DNA of 64,000 nt, from assembly GCF_000524195.1 (NCBI RefSeq), contig NW_020170391.1, positions 924,469-988,468 of the forward strand, written 5' to 3'. Shown here in pieces: positions 25,101 to 39,700 of this stretch. Origin of the DNA: Echinococcus granulosus (Eukaryota > Platyhelminthes > Cestoda > Cyclophyllidea > Taeniidae). The translations under genes and the position numbers were made by a program. The notes below the pieces were generated by a model that was not told the origin of the DNA, did no database searches, and saw only the letters and a program-made list of their open reading frames with translations. The first letter of the stretch is position 1; each line of letters starts with the position of its first letter.

Positions 25101-26630
25101 TCGCAGGAGCAAACGGAACTGCACAATCTGGAGGCAAAAAAACTTAGATTGAATGTTTTTGCTTTTAACCGGACTGTTTTTGAGAGTCGATGAGTTTTGA
25201 ACATTATCAGATGGTAAAATAAGCAGAGTGGAGACACAAGTAAGGGAAGATACATCGGAAGTTTAGACCTGTCCAACCAACTCAATTTCAAATGACTAGC
25301 ATTAAATAAAGCTAACGCGAGGGTGAATTAGATCAAGTGATTGAAGTAAATTACACCATTAACTCAAAGTTCACCTTATCGAAATTTGTTTGAATGAAGA
25401 ATAAAGTCAAACGATCGGTGACTTATATATATGCCCACGGGCAATTATGGCTACAGGAAAGTGCCGAAAGTAAATGAAGCGTTTTGCGCAGAAGCGATCA
25501 AATGCCGCAAGCTCGTGGCCGAAAGTTTCAAAATCAAGCTCGCGCGGTTTTTAAACAGCGTTGCTATAGCGACACGTGGTCGACCCATTGAGGTCTTCCA
25601 AGAATTGACCTGACTCCATAAATCAATCTTCGATGCTTAATTGGAGGCTCTTCTCTTATCCATTTTGCTTAATTGGTAAAGATAAAAAGATACCCACCCA
25701 CTCCAACTAATTAATCAGTCCGCATGATGATGCAATAACCGAAGTCAGTACTACATTCTCAAACAGATGCAAACATTTTTGGCACATATTCTTCGATAAT
25801 TTATCTCTACCTAAGCAATACACTAGAAAGCTGTTACGAATCCACTTTCTAATCACATTTAACTATCCCATTAAGTAAGCATTTCTAACCTACATTGCAG
25901 CAGAGAAAAGACTACATTTTGTTCAACCTATGCGGTATCTGTGCAGATTGATCAAGATTCTTATTTGTCACAAGTGATAAAGTAAAGAATAGCAATCCCA
26001 ACTTATACTGCTAAGTCGAGATCCACATGTTCGTACATATTATAGCTTTCGACCAACTAGTCCTGCTCTCTCTGCTCAGGCCATTCGCAAGGCATACTTC
26101 AAGAGTGAAACCCCTATAACAGAACGTTTCCAGAAATCGGATTGGCGCGTCATGCAAAATTCGCATTCTCGACAAAAACTCAGTTGTTGTTTTGCTCTGC
26201 CTAGAATGGAAATCATATGTTAAAATGCTATCAGATTATATGGTATCACAGTCATCTCAATCCTAACGACTCGTTGAAACTACCGATAAAAGGAGACTGC
26301 TTCCATGACATATGTCAAAAACACTGTGTCTACTGAAGTAAAACTCATCCGTTTTGTTTGTAATCGGCAAAGGCTACTTGAAGTTGTATCAGAATACCTG
26401 AATTTTGTAAAATATAAGTCAAATGAGGTCAGCAAATCTTAGAGAAAGCACCAGCATTAAGGTACACTAACCCGGTCGAAAGGGGCATTGTCTGGGCCAG
26501 AGAGAGAGTGTTCACTTTGCAAAATTAGGCATCAGCTATGACGCACCATAGCGGTGAATCATGTCAGCAAAGCCATAGGCATAGACCCACGACGTCCCAT
26601 AAGTCCACATATGTATGCATTTCAAGTGGA

Positions 26631-27125
26631 CTAAATGAAACCCGTAGGACTGTGTGCACGCACATACACAGCACGTATTAGCAAAAAAGTGCTATAGAAG
26701 AAAGTAGTTCCGCTAGCTGGTACCACCGTTAAGCCTGCCGCTACACAACTGAGAGATGCTACACAAAGCAAGTACGCGTGCGCGCCTGTGCGCAGGAATG
26801 TGAAAAATACCACCGCTCGGGAGTGGCTAGCCTTCTCAAGCTGTGGCAGGTCAGGATTTGGCTGCAAAACACGCGCAACGAACGGCAGACTGCGATGCGA
26901 GAGCTCTGTGTGCTCTTGATCTGTGCTGCGACTTGAGCAAAGAACAAACCTCGCAATTGCCGCTAATGCATGAGAAAATAGTGTGCGATTGCAGTGTTCA
27001 AAAGGAGGCCAATCGTTTCGGGCCAAGAACATGCGTCGCAATCGCTTCTTTGAAAGTTGCACAATACTATTTACACTCTCGATGTCTAAAGAGTTCTTGG
27101 CTCTGGGTGAAGAAATTCTAGGCAT
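26631..27125 (-). other. Orphan open reading frame, 164 codons
   Basis: Open from an ATG at 27123-27125 to a stop at 26631. It contains a hydrophobic stretch near the C-terminal half (AYLLCVASLSCVAAGLTVV). No homology is recognised, and the antisense frame is also open. Kept only because it is longer than most chance frames in this window. Confidence 0.15.
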
Positions 27126-28270
27126 TAAATACAGCCCCCAAAACCATTTTTTGACAAAAACAAATGGGGTAAAACATCACCGACTAGGGCAAACGACTAA
27201 ACATTAATTCAAAAAGCAGAAAATAAGCTTAACTACATTTTTGAAAATGTGTTAAACGCATTCCCACACGCATAATTTTAAGGAATGAAAAAGAAACGAG
27301 AAAACGTGCAAATTCATGAACTTGGGGACTAATTGTGGCCTAACAGAAAGTGCACGTAAGGGTGCCGTATCAAAAAAGAAAAAGGCATTTTGACCTGGGT
27401 AAACTGACAGAAAACGCCAAGCCTCTGAATGCTAGTCCATCCGTTAAGCGTAACTCAAATGAATGTTTCCGGTATGGCATGCACATTTTGGGAAAGATAC
27501 ATAACAACATTCACCTATGTGGTTTACAAAAAGGGGTGCTTCAGCTTGTGCTCTCATGTTAAGCCAATGCGTTTTAAGAACAAAAAAGATGCAAGCTTAT
27601 ATGGGAAAATATGCATACAAACCATTTGGAATTGTGTATCCATTTGATGCGCATATTTCACTGACACATTGAGCTTTCTCAGAGTAAAACATTCAACCCT
27701 CACCAAACTATGCATACGATCAGAGGAAGCAAAATAGCAGGTGGCTGAACTCACACATATTCGTGTGAAAGTTCTTTGCTTAAGTAATGAAGTAGATACA
27801 ACGGCAATGGGCACACAGTGACAGCAGCAGTGACACAAGAAGGTCAGACGCCAGGACGCGATCAGCCGCTAGCACAGTGAACGAATAAGGAAATGAGTGA
27901 AGCTATGCACTCCTCTTAATCTATAGATAAGCTCATAATGCATAGCGGTACCTCCACATTTACGCGTGCCCAAAAAATATGCGCTAGGAAGGGAGCGACA
28001 ACATTCAAGGAGTATTCGGTGGGTAAACGTGGCGTGTCGGTTTCAATGGCGATGGAAGGAAACGAATAGCCAAAAAAACCTTTGGATTGGGTAAGTATGG
28101 CATAACCATTGTAAAAAAATGATAACAAACAAAATGAATAGGGGATTCAATTATCAGTAAATTGCACGGTTTTTGGCTTCCAGCAAAACAGTGGCCATAA
28201 ATATGCTCTTATTTTGGTACCAGAAAAAGTTACTTCAAATTGAAATGAAAAACAGAAATCACACACATAC

Positions 28271-29902
<1,632 letters not shown>

Positions 29903-30539
29903 TTACAACTAAGCTTCTTAATCCAACCGTGGCGTCCGTTACTCGATAAAATCAGTGAAATTTAAAGTACTTACCCCAAAGCGCGAAACAATTTTGCATA
30001 ATTTTAGGTCAGCAAGATTTGCAATCAGCTTTTATCAACAGAATCACGTATGGTGAGTGTCATAAATGCCTACCAACACCTTTGTCACTTTTATTTGAGT
30101 TGAGAGAAGTGACTGTAAGATCAGAAGAAACGCTGGGAAGTCATTTACTCACTATTTAGAAAGACATGGTTACACATGAGGCTAAATGGTATTTCTTTTT
30201 TGAAGTCTAATGATGTGGACTCGACCGTCAGGACCTCCAGAACCCGCATCTTTTAGTATTCCAACAAAGCCTAATGTACCTTCTTGACTCTACCTTTCTG
30301 TAGGTCGCAATGTTTAGAGAATTAGAGACTTTATCCAGCACATCTTTAAAAAAATAAATAACAAGGAAGAGTGTCCATTACAATTTTAGGTGCATGCTTT
30401 AAAATAAGTGGTAAGGAGTAGAAATTTTTGGTTGCGTATTTTAAAGATAACAAAGCGTGCATTCTAGGCATGGGATCTATTGCCGATAACCTGTACCGTG
30501 TCTGAGAGTCAATACACAATTTACGTAACCGGTTAAAAG

Positions 30540-30625
30540 TGAATGTAGCGCCTGAGACTTCCCCGAAGGTAAAAGAAGACAATACACAAGGGATTGGAGG
30601 TACTGGCATAGTCCGGAGGTGCAAT
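30540..30625 (+). repeat. Dispersed short repeat, copy 4 (partial)
   Basis: Carries CCTGAGACTTCCCCGAAGGT, AAAAGAAGACAA and GGTACTGGCATAGTCC, in the same order as the copies near 6776 and 48840. Confidence 0.45.
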
Positions 30626-33600
30626 AGACGAGCCCCTAAGTGGCTCGTTACTAAAAATGGGAATTAAAAATAACGGTTAACATTGCACAGTGATTATACC
30701 TCCACAACCACCGAAACCTACCCTTATTCACCTATATAAATTTTAGTGACTTTATCAGAAAATGATGCTTCCCTGGAAATTGGCTTTGTACTCCTTTTTT
30801 CAAAACACCCGGTGTTGTTACGGTAAAGGCTTGTAATAACTGCAGTTGAGACTACTATGTTGGGTGCCTCGAAGACCTTGGAGTATCATACGTTGTTTTC
30901 TACCACTGATGATAGGCCCTTTCTGTTGTCGCATTTTAGCGACAATGTAACCAGCTGGATGGAAGAGACTGCAATGGAGGATGGGTATAGTAGGGTGATG
31001 GGCAATACTTAGAAGTAAACAAGGTGGCTAGTCGCGTCCTCCTACGCATTTAGCAGTAAAATAAAGAATGTTCCGGATTATGTGAAACTATGGTTGAATC
31101 AGAATACTGAAATTGAATTCTAGTGCATAGTTAGTTTTAATCTTCTGTGCTTTTTGGGAAGGGGCATATTCTTCATTAGCTATCTTCTTTTTTACAGTGG
31201 TATTAGAGTACGCTTATTTTGATACGATGAAATTGGAAGCAAACTTTGTAAAGCAGTCTAACTAGATTCTTAATAGCCAATAACAAAATATGATTTTTTA
31301 CCCACGATTGTTTAGTATTTCAATTGGAGTTGTGGTGGATAGTTTACAACAGCAGCAGGTAGAGTAGCCGTTTCAGCTTTACAGTGGACGACCAGAGAGA
31401 AAGTTTTAGGCTCTCGGTAAGGACGTGGTCTTATCAAAGGGTGCCTTAATTGTGCCCTGGGGTTGCACTCACATGTTGTAACCAGGGCTTGTGTACACAA
31501 ATATGAATGACTAAGAGTCGGCCGGCTAGTTGCTGAAGCGTGTCAATGCCTTCCGAACGAGCGGTGCGCGTGGATGCGTCCAAAGAGTAAATTTGGCAGA
31601 GTGATGATCACCACATAATTGTCCATTGAGTCGAACGATTATATCAAAGCCGATTATGTATTCCCACGAATAAAGTTACGTCCTCCGATTATTTCCCCGT
31701 TGACTCCGCAAAAGAGGTTGTGGAAGAGTTAAAGTGATTCCTGTGGAAATGCTATGAAATGTTCAGAGTCATGAGTTATGAAGCCGCATCAACTCACTTA
31801 GATGGGGTGAAGACAGCATGAATGTTGGCGAGTGTTGTGGTGGTGATAGCTAAAGAGAGGGTGAAATTGGGTCAAAAGTCGCTGCACAAACTGAGCCAAT
31901 GTACATATGGATCCACGGGATACGTTGGTGCGAAAACAAAGATGCGTTTTGCAAAAATCACAAGTGATCAGCATCAAATTGGAATGAGAAGAATATCAAA
32001 GTTGAGTTGGTTAATTTTTCTTGGGACTCTGTTAACTAATGTGTTGATAAAATGACCGTTGATGCCATTTAGAGTGAAGCAGTAGGCAATGTAAAGTCTT
32101 ACAAGCGATCGGTGAGCTTATTCTACCTGCAAGCTATCTAGGCAAATGAATATAAAAATTTCTATTCTGTGGTGGTAGGTAGAGATGAAAATAATGCGTT
32201 GAGAAAAGATGCCATTAGTTGTACGAACTGAACTGACCCGTTCAGTGGAACTGATAGCCACTCAGTCCCAGAAAAACACTACAGATGATTCCTAGGGCAA
32301 TCTAATGCCACCTCTGAGTACGGCTACCGAGACATCGACCCAAGCAGAATAACTCTGACCACTCAGCGCAACTACAGCCGATCCACGCGTATTGCTGGAG
32401 GGTCAATCTCGCCCCATCTACACAAGCTTCCGCCACCTGGCCTCCGTGACTCTAAATTAGAGTCATATACTACCACGTCCGGTCGCTGATGCCTTCTTTT
32501 GTCCATACACTCCCTCCTTACCTCACTTCGTATCCTCTTGACCACATAGCTAGATATATTTATTTTATTTTAAATGGTAAGATGGGATTGCGAGCATGGA
32601 TGTGCCCAATTCATCTACCAGGGTATGCAAGGAAAGGCTATCAATTGAATGGGCGGACGATGCTCCAGTTAGCTTGAATAAATAGGCCGCATTAAGTAAT
32701 GGACGACCGAATGTGACCCGCGCCCATGCAAATTTGAAACTTTGAAAGCCGGATGGCTCTAGCTTGTATGGTCATGTAGAGTTGATTGTTCCTAGCTCCT
32801 GGTCCTATCTACTTCCTATTCCCCTGCATTAATGATGATTAAAGTCATGTGAAAATGAAGTATGTATTGTCTTACGAGATCCCATTACCCCCTTTTCTCT
32901 AGGATATGCTCAGCCAACTGATTTTGTGGGCTCCAACTATAATGATTCCTCGGGAGAGGACGCCGAGTTATTAAAATCCTCACTTGGTCTTGTAAATGCC
33001 ATCTTAAGTTTTTATCGTTTTTTGTAAAGTATCACCAAAGCCGATAGTATAGGGCGGTTTAAAACCTACCGGGTCATTGGAAACGGTTAGGGAACTCCCT
33101 TTATTCTATAGAATGTAACTCTTGACTAAGAGATAGTCCCCATATACATGTGAAAGTGCGATATGCGTCCTACAAAAAAATCGGAAATCATTAGCTCTTT
33201 CAAAAAATAAGCTCATTGAATTGTGGAAGAAAGGGATTTGAGCAGCTTACCTGCTACTCATCCCACAATTAGGCGCTCTTTAGTCTGAACGTTTTAATTA
33301 TGCATTGCTCTCTATGTCAACCGTAAAAGTGAGGCATTCCTGTTCATTCCATAAAGCTAATGAGTCTTAGTTGGGAATATACGAGGAGACTCTAAAAATA
33401 AACTTTATCATCATTTCTCGGCCATTTCACGGCACACCTATTGCTCATAAAACACCTTTTAGTTGGTGATGCTAATGAGACGAGAAGAGCGGACTGCATT
33501 TCTACACTGAGCCAAGCCGTTAGCATAGTTTGTAACAGGAAAGCATTTACGGAGACGCAATGTGGTAAAGTCAGTCGAAATTTCAGCCATAACAAAATCA

Positions 33601-33921
33601 AGTAAAAGAGTTTGATTTTTTAGATGGTTGCTTGACTTATGAGTTGTAAACGTATTAATAAAACAATGGCTATAATGAGAAGCATATTTGATTGAAAGCT
33701 CAAGTGTCGCACTATGCCAACTTCCATATTTGATTACAGCTTATAAGGTTTAGAATGAAATACTATTATTTAATATGGTAATAATTATCGACCATAAAAT
33801 AGCTCAACCAATGTTAGCGAATATTGGCGGTGTTAATGTCAGTCAAAGTTGACTGAGAGAAACACGCATCACCCACCTTCTGCTCAAATGCACTGCAGCA
33901 GCCCGACTTGGAGGTCATGCC

Positions 33922-34021
33922 NNNNNNNNNNNNNNNNNNNNNNNNNNNNNNNNNNNNNNNNNNNNNNNNNNNNNNNNNNNNNNNNNNNNNNNNNNNNNNN
34001 NNNNNNNNNNNNNNNNNNNNN
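33922..34021. other. Assembly gap of 100 N at simple-sequence DNA
   Basis: Exactly 100 N. The right flank is CTTACCTACCTATCTACCC-like simple sequence, so the gap probably hides a tetranucleotide microsatellite. Confidence 0.9.
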
Positions 34022-34372
34022 CTTCATCCATATATTCGCTTACCTACCTATCTACCCTGGCTCCATTCAACTAGTAGAGAAGTGGGGAGTGTGATGCGTG
34101 TTTATGCAGTTCTTATCTGTATATAGGTACCTTAGAAAGCTCCATAGTAAACTTTATCAAATGTTTCGAGTCAAATGTCACATCATTGGTTTATAGCATT
34201 CCCATGGAATACGAGAGCGCGATAGTCGCCTTCTGTTGGGAGTCTTAACAGTTTTATTTATCGAGGGCAGATGCCCTCCCTCAGTGACGTTAAGGCATTG
34301 AATTCAGTTATAGCCACCAAGATGGTTTGATTTTATAGTGCTCTGAGTCATCGCTGAAGTCGTGGTACATAA

Positions 34373-34560
34373 TAAGCCAAAGTAGTGTGGAAGAACGTAT
34401 ATTCCTAACGGACGGAAAAGCTGGGAAGCCATTTGCATGGTCTAAAACCATGCCCAATCGAAGTGGTGGTACAACCTACTGAGATTGAAGTGCCCGTCTG
34501 CGTGGCTAAGTAGACAGGAACTGCTAAATCACCACCCACACAATGGAGTTTGGTAATTTT
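34373..34560 (+). repeat. Dispersed short repeat, copy 5
   Basis: One of the better preserved copies: AAGCCAAAGTAGTGTGGAAG, AACGTATATTCCTAACGGAC, a core with GCATGG...CCATGC inverted pairing, then GGTACAACCTACTGAGATTG. Confidence 0.55.
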
Positions 34561-34969
34561 TTGAAGTGGAATTGGGAAGGTGTTATTAATATTCCGTGTC
34601 AATCATTTGTGTTGTTGGTAAAAGGAGGCACATTTGTTACTGGTCTACGTATTCGTCTTTCGTTTTAAGGAATGAAATTCGTTGACATTACCTTCACGTA
34701 TCATTAATTAAACACTTGTAATTAGTGGAAGCATTTCCAAGCTAACCTCATGTATATACCTCAAGCGTTGCCGATCAGTGCATGCCTTTCCGTGGAGGCA
34801 ACGCTTCGTCTAAGTGGATTTCCATCGTGCACAGAGCCCTCTCACGTACTTTGACAATGTAGAGTTTGCATTTTAAGTTACTTTCACCTTGATTATTTGA
34901 AAACAAGTGTAAACATCTCACTCTCAACAGGAGTAAGCAGACTGTCCTCTTGACCATTTCGATTAGCTG

Positions 34970-35110
34970 TGTCAAAGCAAAGTACTGTAGGAGAAAATAC
35001 ACTGCCAACGCACAGGAGGGTCGGACGGCTACTGGCGCGGCCTTCGAGCCGTGCCGCAGACCCGAAGCACAAGCTGTGGAGACTAAGATATCCGTGTGGT
35101 TCAACACACA
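34970..35110 (+). repeat. Dispersed short repeat, copy 6
   Basis: AAAGCAAAGTACTGTAGGAG, ACGGCTACTGGCGCGGCC and GAGCCGTGCCGCAGACCCGA follow the family order. GC-richer than the other copies, possibly younger. Confidence 0.45.
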
Positions 35111-36737
35111 GCTGAGCAGAGTGTCAAATCACTACACATTAATGTATTGAGAAATGCATATCCTAAAGAATATTTCCTATCGTTTGTAAGTGGCATATTA
35201 TGTGAGTAGTCTAACAGTTAAATTGATTCTAGCGTAAATAAATGCAAACAAAGTAATGAAACGTTTTCTACTTTCTTTACTTGCTAATAAGGCAACAGCT
35301 GGGCGTCACGACTTGATAACGGATCGGTGAAATTTAAATTGCTTGATTATCTGCATCCTCAAAGCACTTTACTGCGTTGTACCTTCGTTACATGGCTTCC
35401 GTGGCGCATAAAGTTCACCTAGTTTACCTTTCTGACAATGACAAGGAGACGTCAGTCAACCGAGTTCACAGTGCCACTCATTACCTGGTCTCACCTCGCT
35501 GTGGGTGCAAAAGAAAACGTCAGTCAATGAATGAACTAGAATGCTGTTGGGGTAACATTAGTAGTGTGCCAGTGTGACAAATAACCATTAGGTGATACTG
35601 CACTGTTACTATGGCAGCCATCTATTTAACAGTTATGTATTGAGATAACTTTTAGGTGTAATTAAAGTGCTTCGGGGGCATGAAATAGGTCCTGCTTGAT
35701 GTGTCAAATCCTAAAACTAAGCATTTAGTAGCATTTTTGGTGACACATCAAACGTCAGCGACTCCTTCCAATCTGCTGCGAATTTTGGAGCTTAACTTTG
35801 TAAACGTTCGAAGCATTAGTGTACGGTATGGTTACACCGCATAAATGGACGGTGCCGGCAATACCTACCACACAGGCTTGCACATTCGAGCAATTTTTTA
35901 CATTAAACTCTCTTATGCGCCTATTTCAAGGCCCAATGCAAACAGGTATACCACCGGACAGCAGAAACAAATTAAGGCCCAACATTCTTTTCTACATCCA
36001 GAAGGAAAGCTCCGAGGTTACTGTTTTGCACTCATCCCGTTCATGATGAGGCACAGCTTAGTATATGGAGCCTTCATACTTCCAAATAAGAATTCAATCA
36101 ACACACGGCATCGCCAATTCATAAATGAACCTACCAATATGGGATTGCTCTTGTCACACCAAATGCCTTGGGAGATTGGAACACACGCCCCTCTTCCTTT
36201 GAATTACCGGTCACAAACCCGAAGCACCTCGTCCACCAGAATCCACACGTTTCACCGTTCCAATGAAATACCAAGAGATGCTCACTCTTTTAGAACTTAC
36301 CACTAAAATCATAAAGAAGTGAAGTAACCTAATCGGCAAACTGGCACGCTTCATTGTCTAAACTCAACCGGTCCGTATGGGTGCCTACCTGGTACAACTA
36401 GTTATCGTGAGTAGTCATTTACCTCATCACATTCACTACGTCGAGCCCTGAAAAGGCCACTATCACATAAATGTTACGCTGGCAGCAAACGTATCGACAT
36501 TTTTTGTTCACTCACCCTTTAAATTCCCCTACCATAGACCATCATCAAAAAATTCCCGTCAACACAGAAAACCTTGTCGCCGTCGTTTCCATATGCCATG
36601 ACCAGTTTTTCGAACGATGCGGGTCAAGCACGGACAGATAAAAGAAGCTAAGATGACTTTAGATATCTATATAACAAAAAGAATAATACGCCACGGCAAT
36701 GATGGTGAGGGATGGGAAGATACAAATGGTGCCTATG

Positions 36738-39700
36738 TCATAAGCGGTCATTTCTCATTTTTTTTCTCGTCGACGAACAAGCGGACGATCGGCGCACATT
36801 TGAGCGAAGTGCCTCCGACTTCTTACGAACGTTGCTTTTCGCAATGCTGGATGAGGGCGGAGGCATCGACTCCCTATCTACCACGGACGCCACTCTGGCC
36901 TAAATAGAACACAAAGAAAATGTGCTTGAGCTCGTGGAAAGGCAGAAAGTGGACTAACCGATAAGCACGCAATTACGCATCCCTATCAACACCCACAGCT
37001 TTTGATGTTCAGTACATCTTATGAAGAACAGACATCGCTGCAATTAAAAAACAGAAGAGGATACGGGCTAACCTTTGATGCGGTACGAATATTGCGGGTG
37101 GCGGTAGTAGTAGTAGGTGTCTTGCAAACGCGTATCCGTGATCTCGTGAGCGGCTTCGAGCTGGTCTGGCGAGTCTGGATCATACTAGCTTCACCATCCT
37201 CTTCCCCTTCCTTTTCTGAAATTACAATTCCTTCACCTTCCCCCTCCTTCTTATCGTTATTCTCATCGTCGGAGAACACTAGAAGTTTCGATGCCAGGGA
37301 GGGACCTACACGATTGAGATATGCACATAACTCTGTAACTTCCCTAGCACTTTATAAAAACCATGGAATGTCGGTTCATCAAATGTAAAATTGTAAACTT
37401 TCGTTAAAAAGCTAATTTCGGTTTGGTTCGGCACGTAGATACATCATAGCCAAAACATTGTGCCATCGTTAAACACTCCGCTTTCATTCGTGTCAAGTTC
37501 CAACACTGACGAATCAGCACAATCGCCTCCCGAGTCAACCAGGCAAGTCCCGGGACTATTAACTTCTATCATGACACTTCCTTGTGCAAGTTCTGCTTCG
37601 CATTGGTACAGCTTTGCTGTATAAGGGGAATCACGTAGGTAAAACAAAAAAATACTTCCTGAACTATAATCTGAATATTTCGACCAAAACTACCCAGCCC
37701 TTACCACGGAAGGATAAGCCGGCTACTGTACTCCTCAGTTCCTCATTTTGCGCAATCAAGGTCCTTTGAGAAAGACCCTCTTCTTCCTCCAAGTTCAATT
37801 TTGAGGGCCCAGGTGATTCTAGCAGGGTTGGACGATCCTCAGCATGAGGTGAAAGAGACGGACCAGATTGCTGTACCACGACGTCCGAACCCTCCAACAG
37901 GAAGTCGTCCATCGTCAAGCCCGAAGCAGATATGCTAGCCTGAATATTTTTCCTGAAGCGATGGAGACTCAGGAACGCACTACGCTCAACTTTCTGCGAG
38001 AAGGTAGAGAAAGTAATGGAAAAAAGGGTAAGAAACGATGACCTGATCAGCAAATAAAACCAATATGAACGTAGAACTGATAATTAATTGAAGTCAATTG
38101 ATTGGTAAGAAGATAATAGCAACTGTGAAATGAGGTGGGGGGTTACCTTGAACATAAGATCTGTCATGCGAAGGAGATCCTTGTATAACTGAGCTTTGTA
38201 CAGCGAGAGTCGAAGCTGACTGAGTACTCGAATGTAAAGACGAGCCTCTGCAGACTGGGGGGCGTTCAAAACGCGATTACTAAGGCGCATAGCCAGGTCG
38301 TCGTGGCAGGGATTATCCTACAAGTATTGGCAGTGATGGTAGGGTGACTTTTTCGAGACTACCAAGCAAACATTGTCCGCAGCAATGTGCAAGCACACAG
38401 CTGGGACGGTATAATTTTGGACTGAGCCTCATCACCAAAAGGACTTTGATCGGCAGCAATGCTGTCGTCAAATGACATGCTACCTTTGGAAGATTAGGCA
38501 TCTTCAAACACGACACGGCTTTGATCTTCCATTCGATCATCGAAGTGTCACCGTAACGATAAAAATCGTTAAAAAGGCTTCGATGGAAATGTTGAGAGAT
38601 TGAAACAACGCTTGATTGCGAACAAAACTACTAAGTGGCTTCAGGTACCGGGCCGCATCTAGAGGCCCGCAAACTTTCCAAAACGTTGTGCTCTATGATT
38701 AAGGCGAACTAAACTCACAGTACTTTTGTAATCCTCGCCGCCATCAGCGGCCACTCTGCTCTGCACCTTGGGAAAAAGGCAGGAGGCGTCGGTGAGTCGA
38801 GCGAGGAGATCGACGACAAGGCCAGGGTCGATTTCGGAGAGAGCAGATGTGGCCGGCGCAGCCACGAGGATAGTCAGGGTGGGGAGAACCGCGTCGGCCA
38901 CACAGGCCTGTCGCTCGGGGCTGGAGCAGGCAAAGTCGGTGAAGAAGACACCCAATGACTGGCTCAGCGTAGGCAATTCCGCAGTTTGCGGGTTGAACCA
39001 GAGCAGCAGTAGGCGTGAGATTAGTCGGCCCGACAATAGACGGCCGAAGATGAAGAGCTTCGCTACACCCACGCCCGCTGCTGTGCGCAAATCTGCATCC
39101 TAAAGAGTGTGCGAGGAAGTCAACAATAGATAGACTTGAAAAGTCACTGCAAACTGCAAGCGAAGCGAGTTGGTGAGGTCTTCACTGTAAATGGACTTCG
39201 ATGAGTGATTATGGTTGAAGTGAAAGGAATAAAACACTTTTGTATAGTTCACGATTCCGATACAACCGTTCCTTTGATTGAGTTTGAGCATTCTAGACGC
39301 AAAAACTTTTGGTTTATTTACTCACAAAAATTCATCATTTTTGACAAGTGCAGGCAGGCAAGCGTTCGGTGCAAAGGGTAGGTGGGAAAAAAATAGGGGT
39401 TAAATGCTGCAGCTGCATGTTTGTGATAACCCAAAAAGTACTTTTATCGAAATCGGACAGCTCACAATGCCAGCTTATAGAAACAGTGGTATTTCGTGCA
39501 ATTATTGATGCAACCATGGCACAACAAGAAAGCATTCTTCTGACCATAAACAAATGAAGGTCGATTCTTCCAGAAATTTTTCGACCTTAACGTTCACAAA
39601 CTCTATGATATTTTAGTTTTTAGGCTAAACCCAAACCAGATTAATAGTGATGCGTTGCTGAAACCGGCTGCTTGAGTATCTTGGAATAACCTAGGATTTT

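Larger units (their letters stand above)
21294..28270. other. Gene-poor interval with one assembly gap
   Basis: No gene is recognised. The missing last exon of RAB14 should be in the right part, but no prenylation-type Cys end could be located. A 164-codon minus frame (26631-27125, from an ATG) lies opposite a 92-codon plus frame in a somewhat GC-richer stretch. Neither resembles a known family to me. The rest is AT-rich with only short frames. Confidence 0.45.

Noticed and set aside
35845..36306. 153-codon plus frame
   Set aside because: No recognised domain, no splice context, and another overlapping plus frame (35819-36046) is open as well; probably chance.
36617..36907. Plus-strand open frames that looked like a terminal exon
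   Set aside because: The minus strand here encodes the basic C-terminal exon of NCAPG (36738-36899) with correct acceptor, phase and stop; the plus frames are its shadow.
38768..39103. 111-codon plus frame
   Set aside because: Lies antisense to the NCAPG exon 38719-39099, which matches CAP-G closely.
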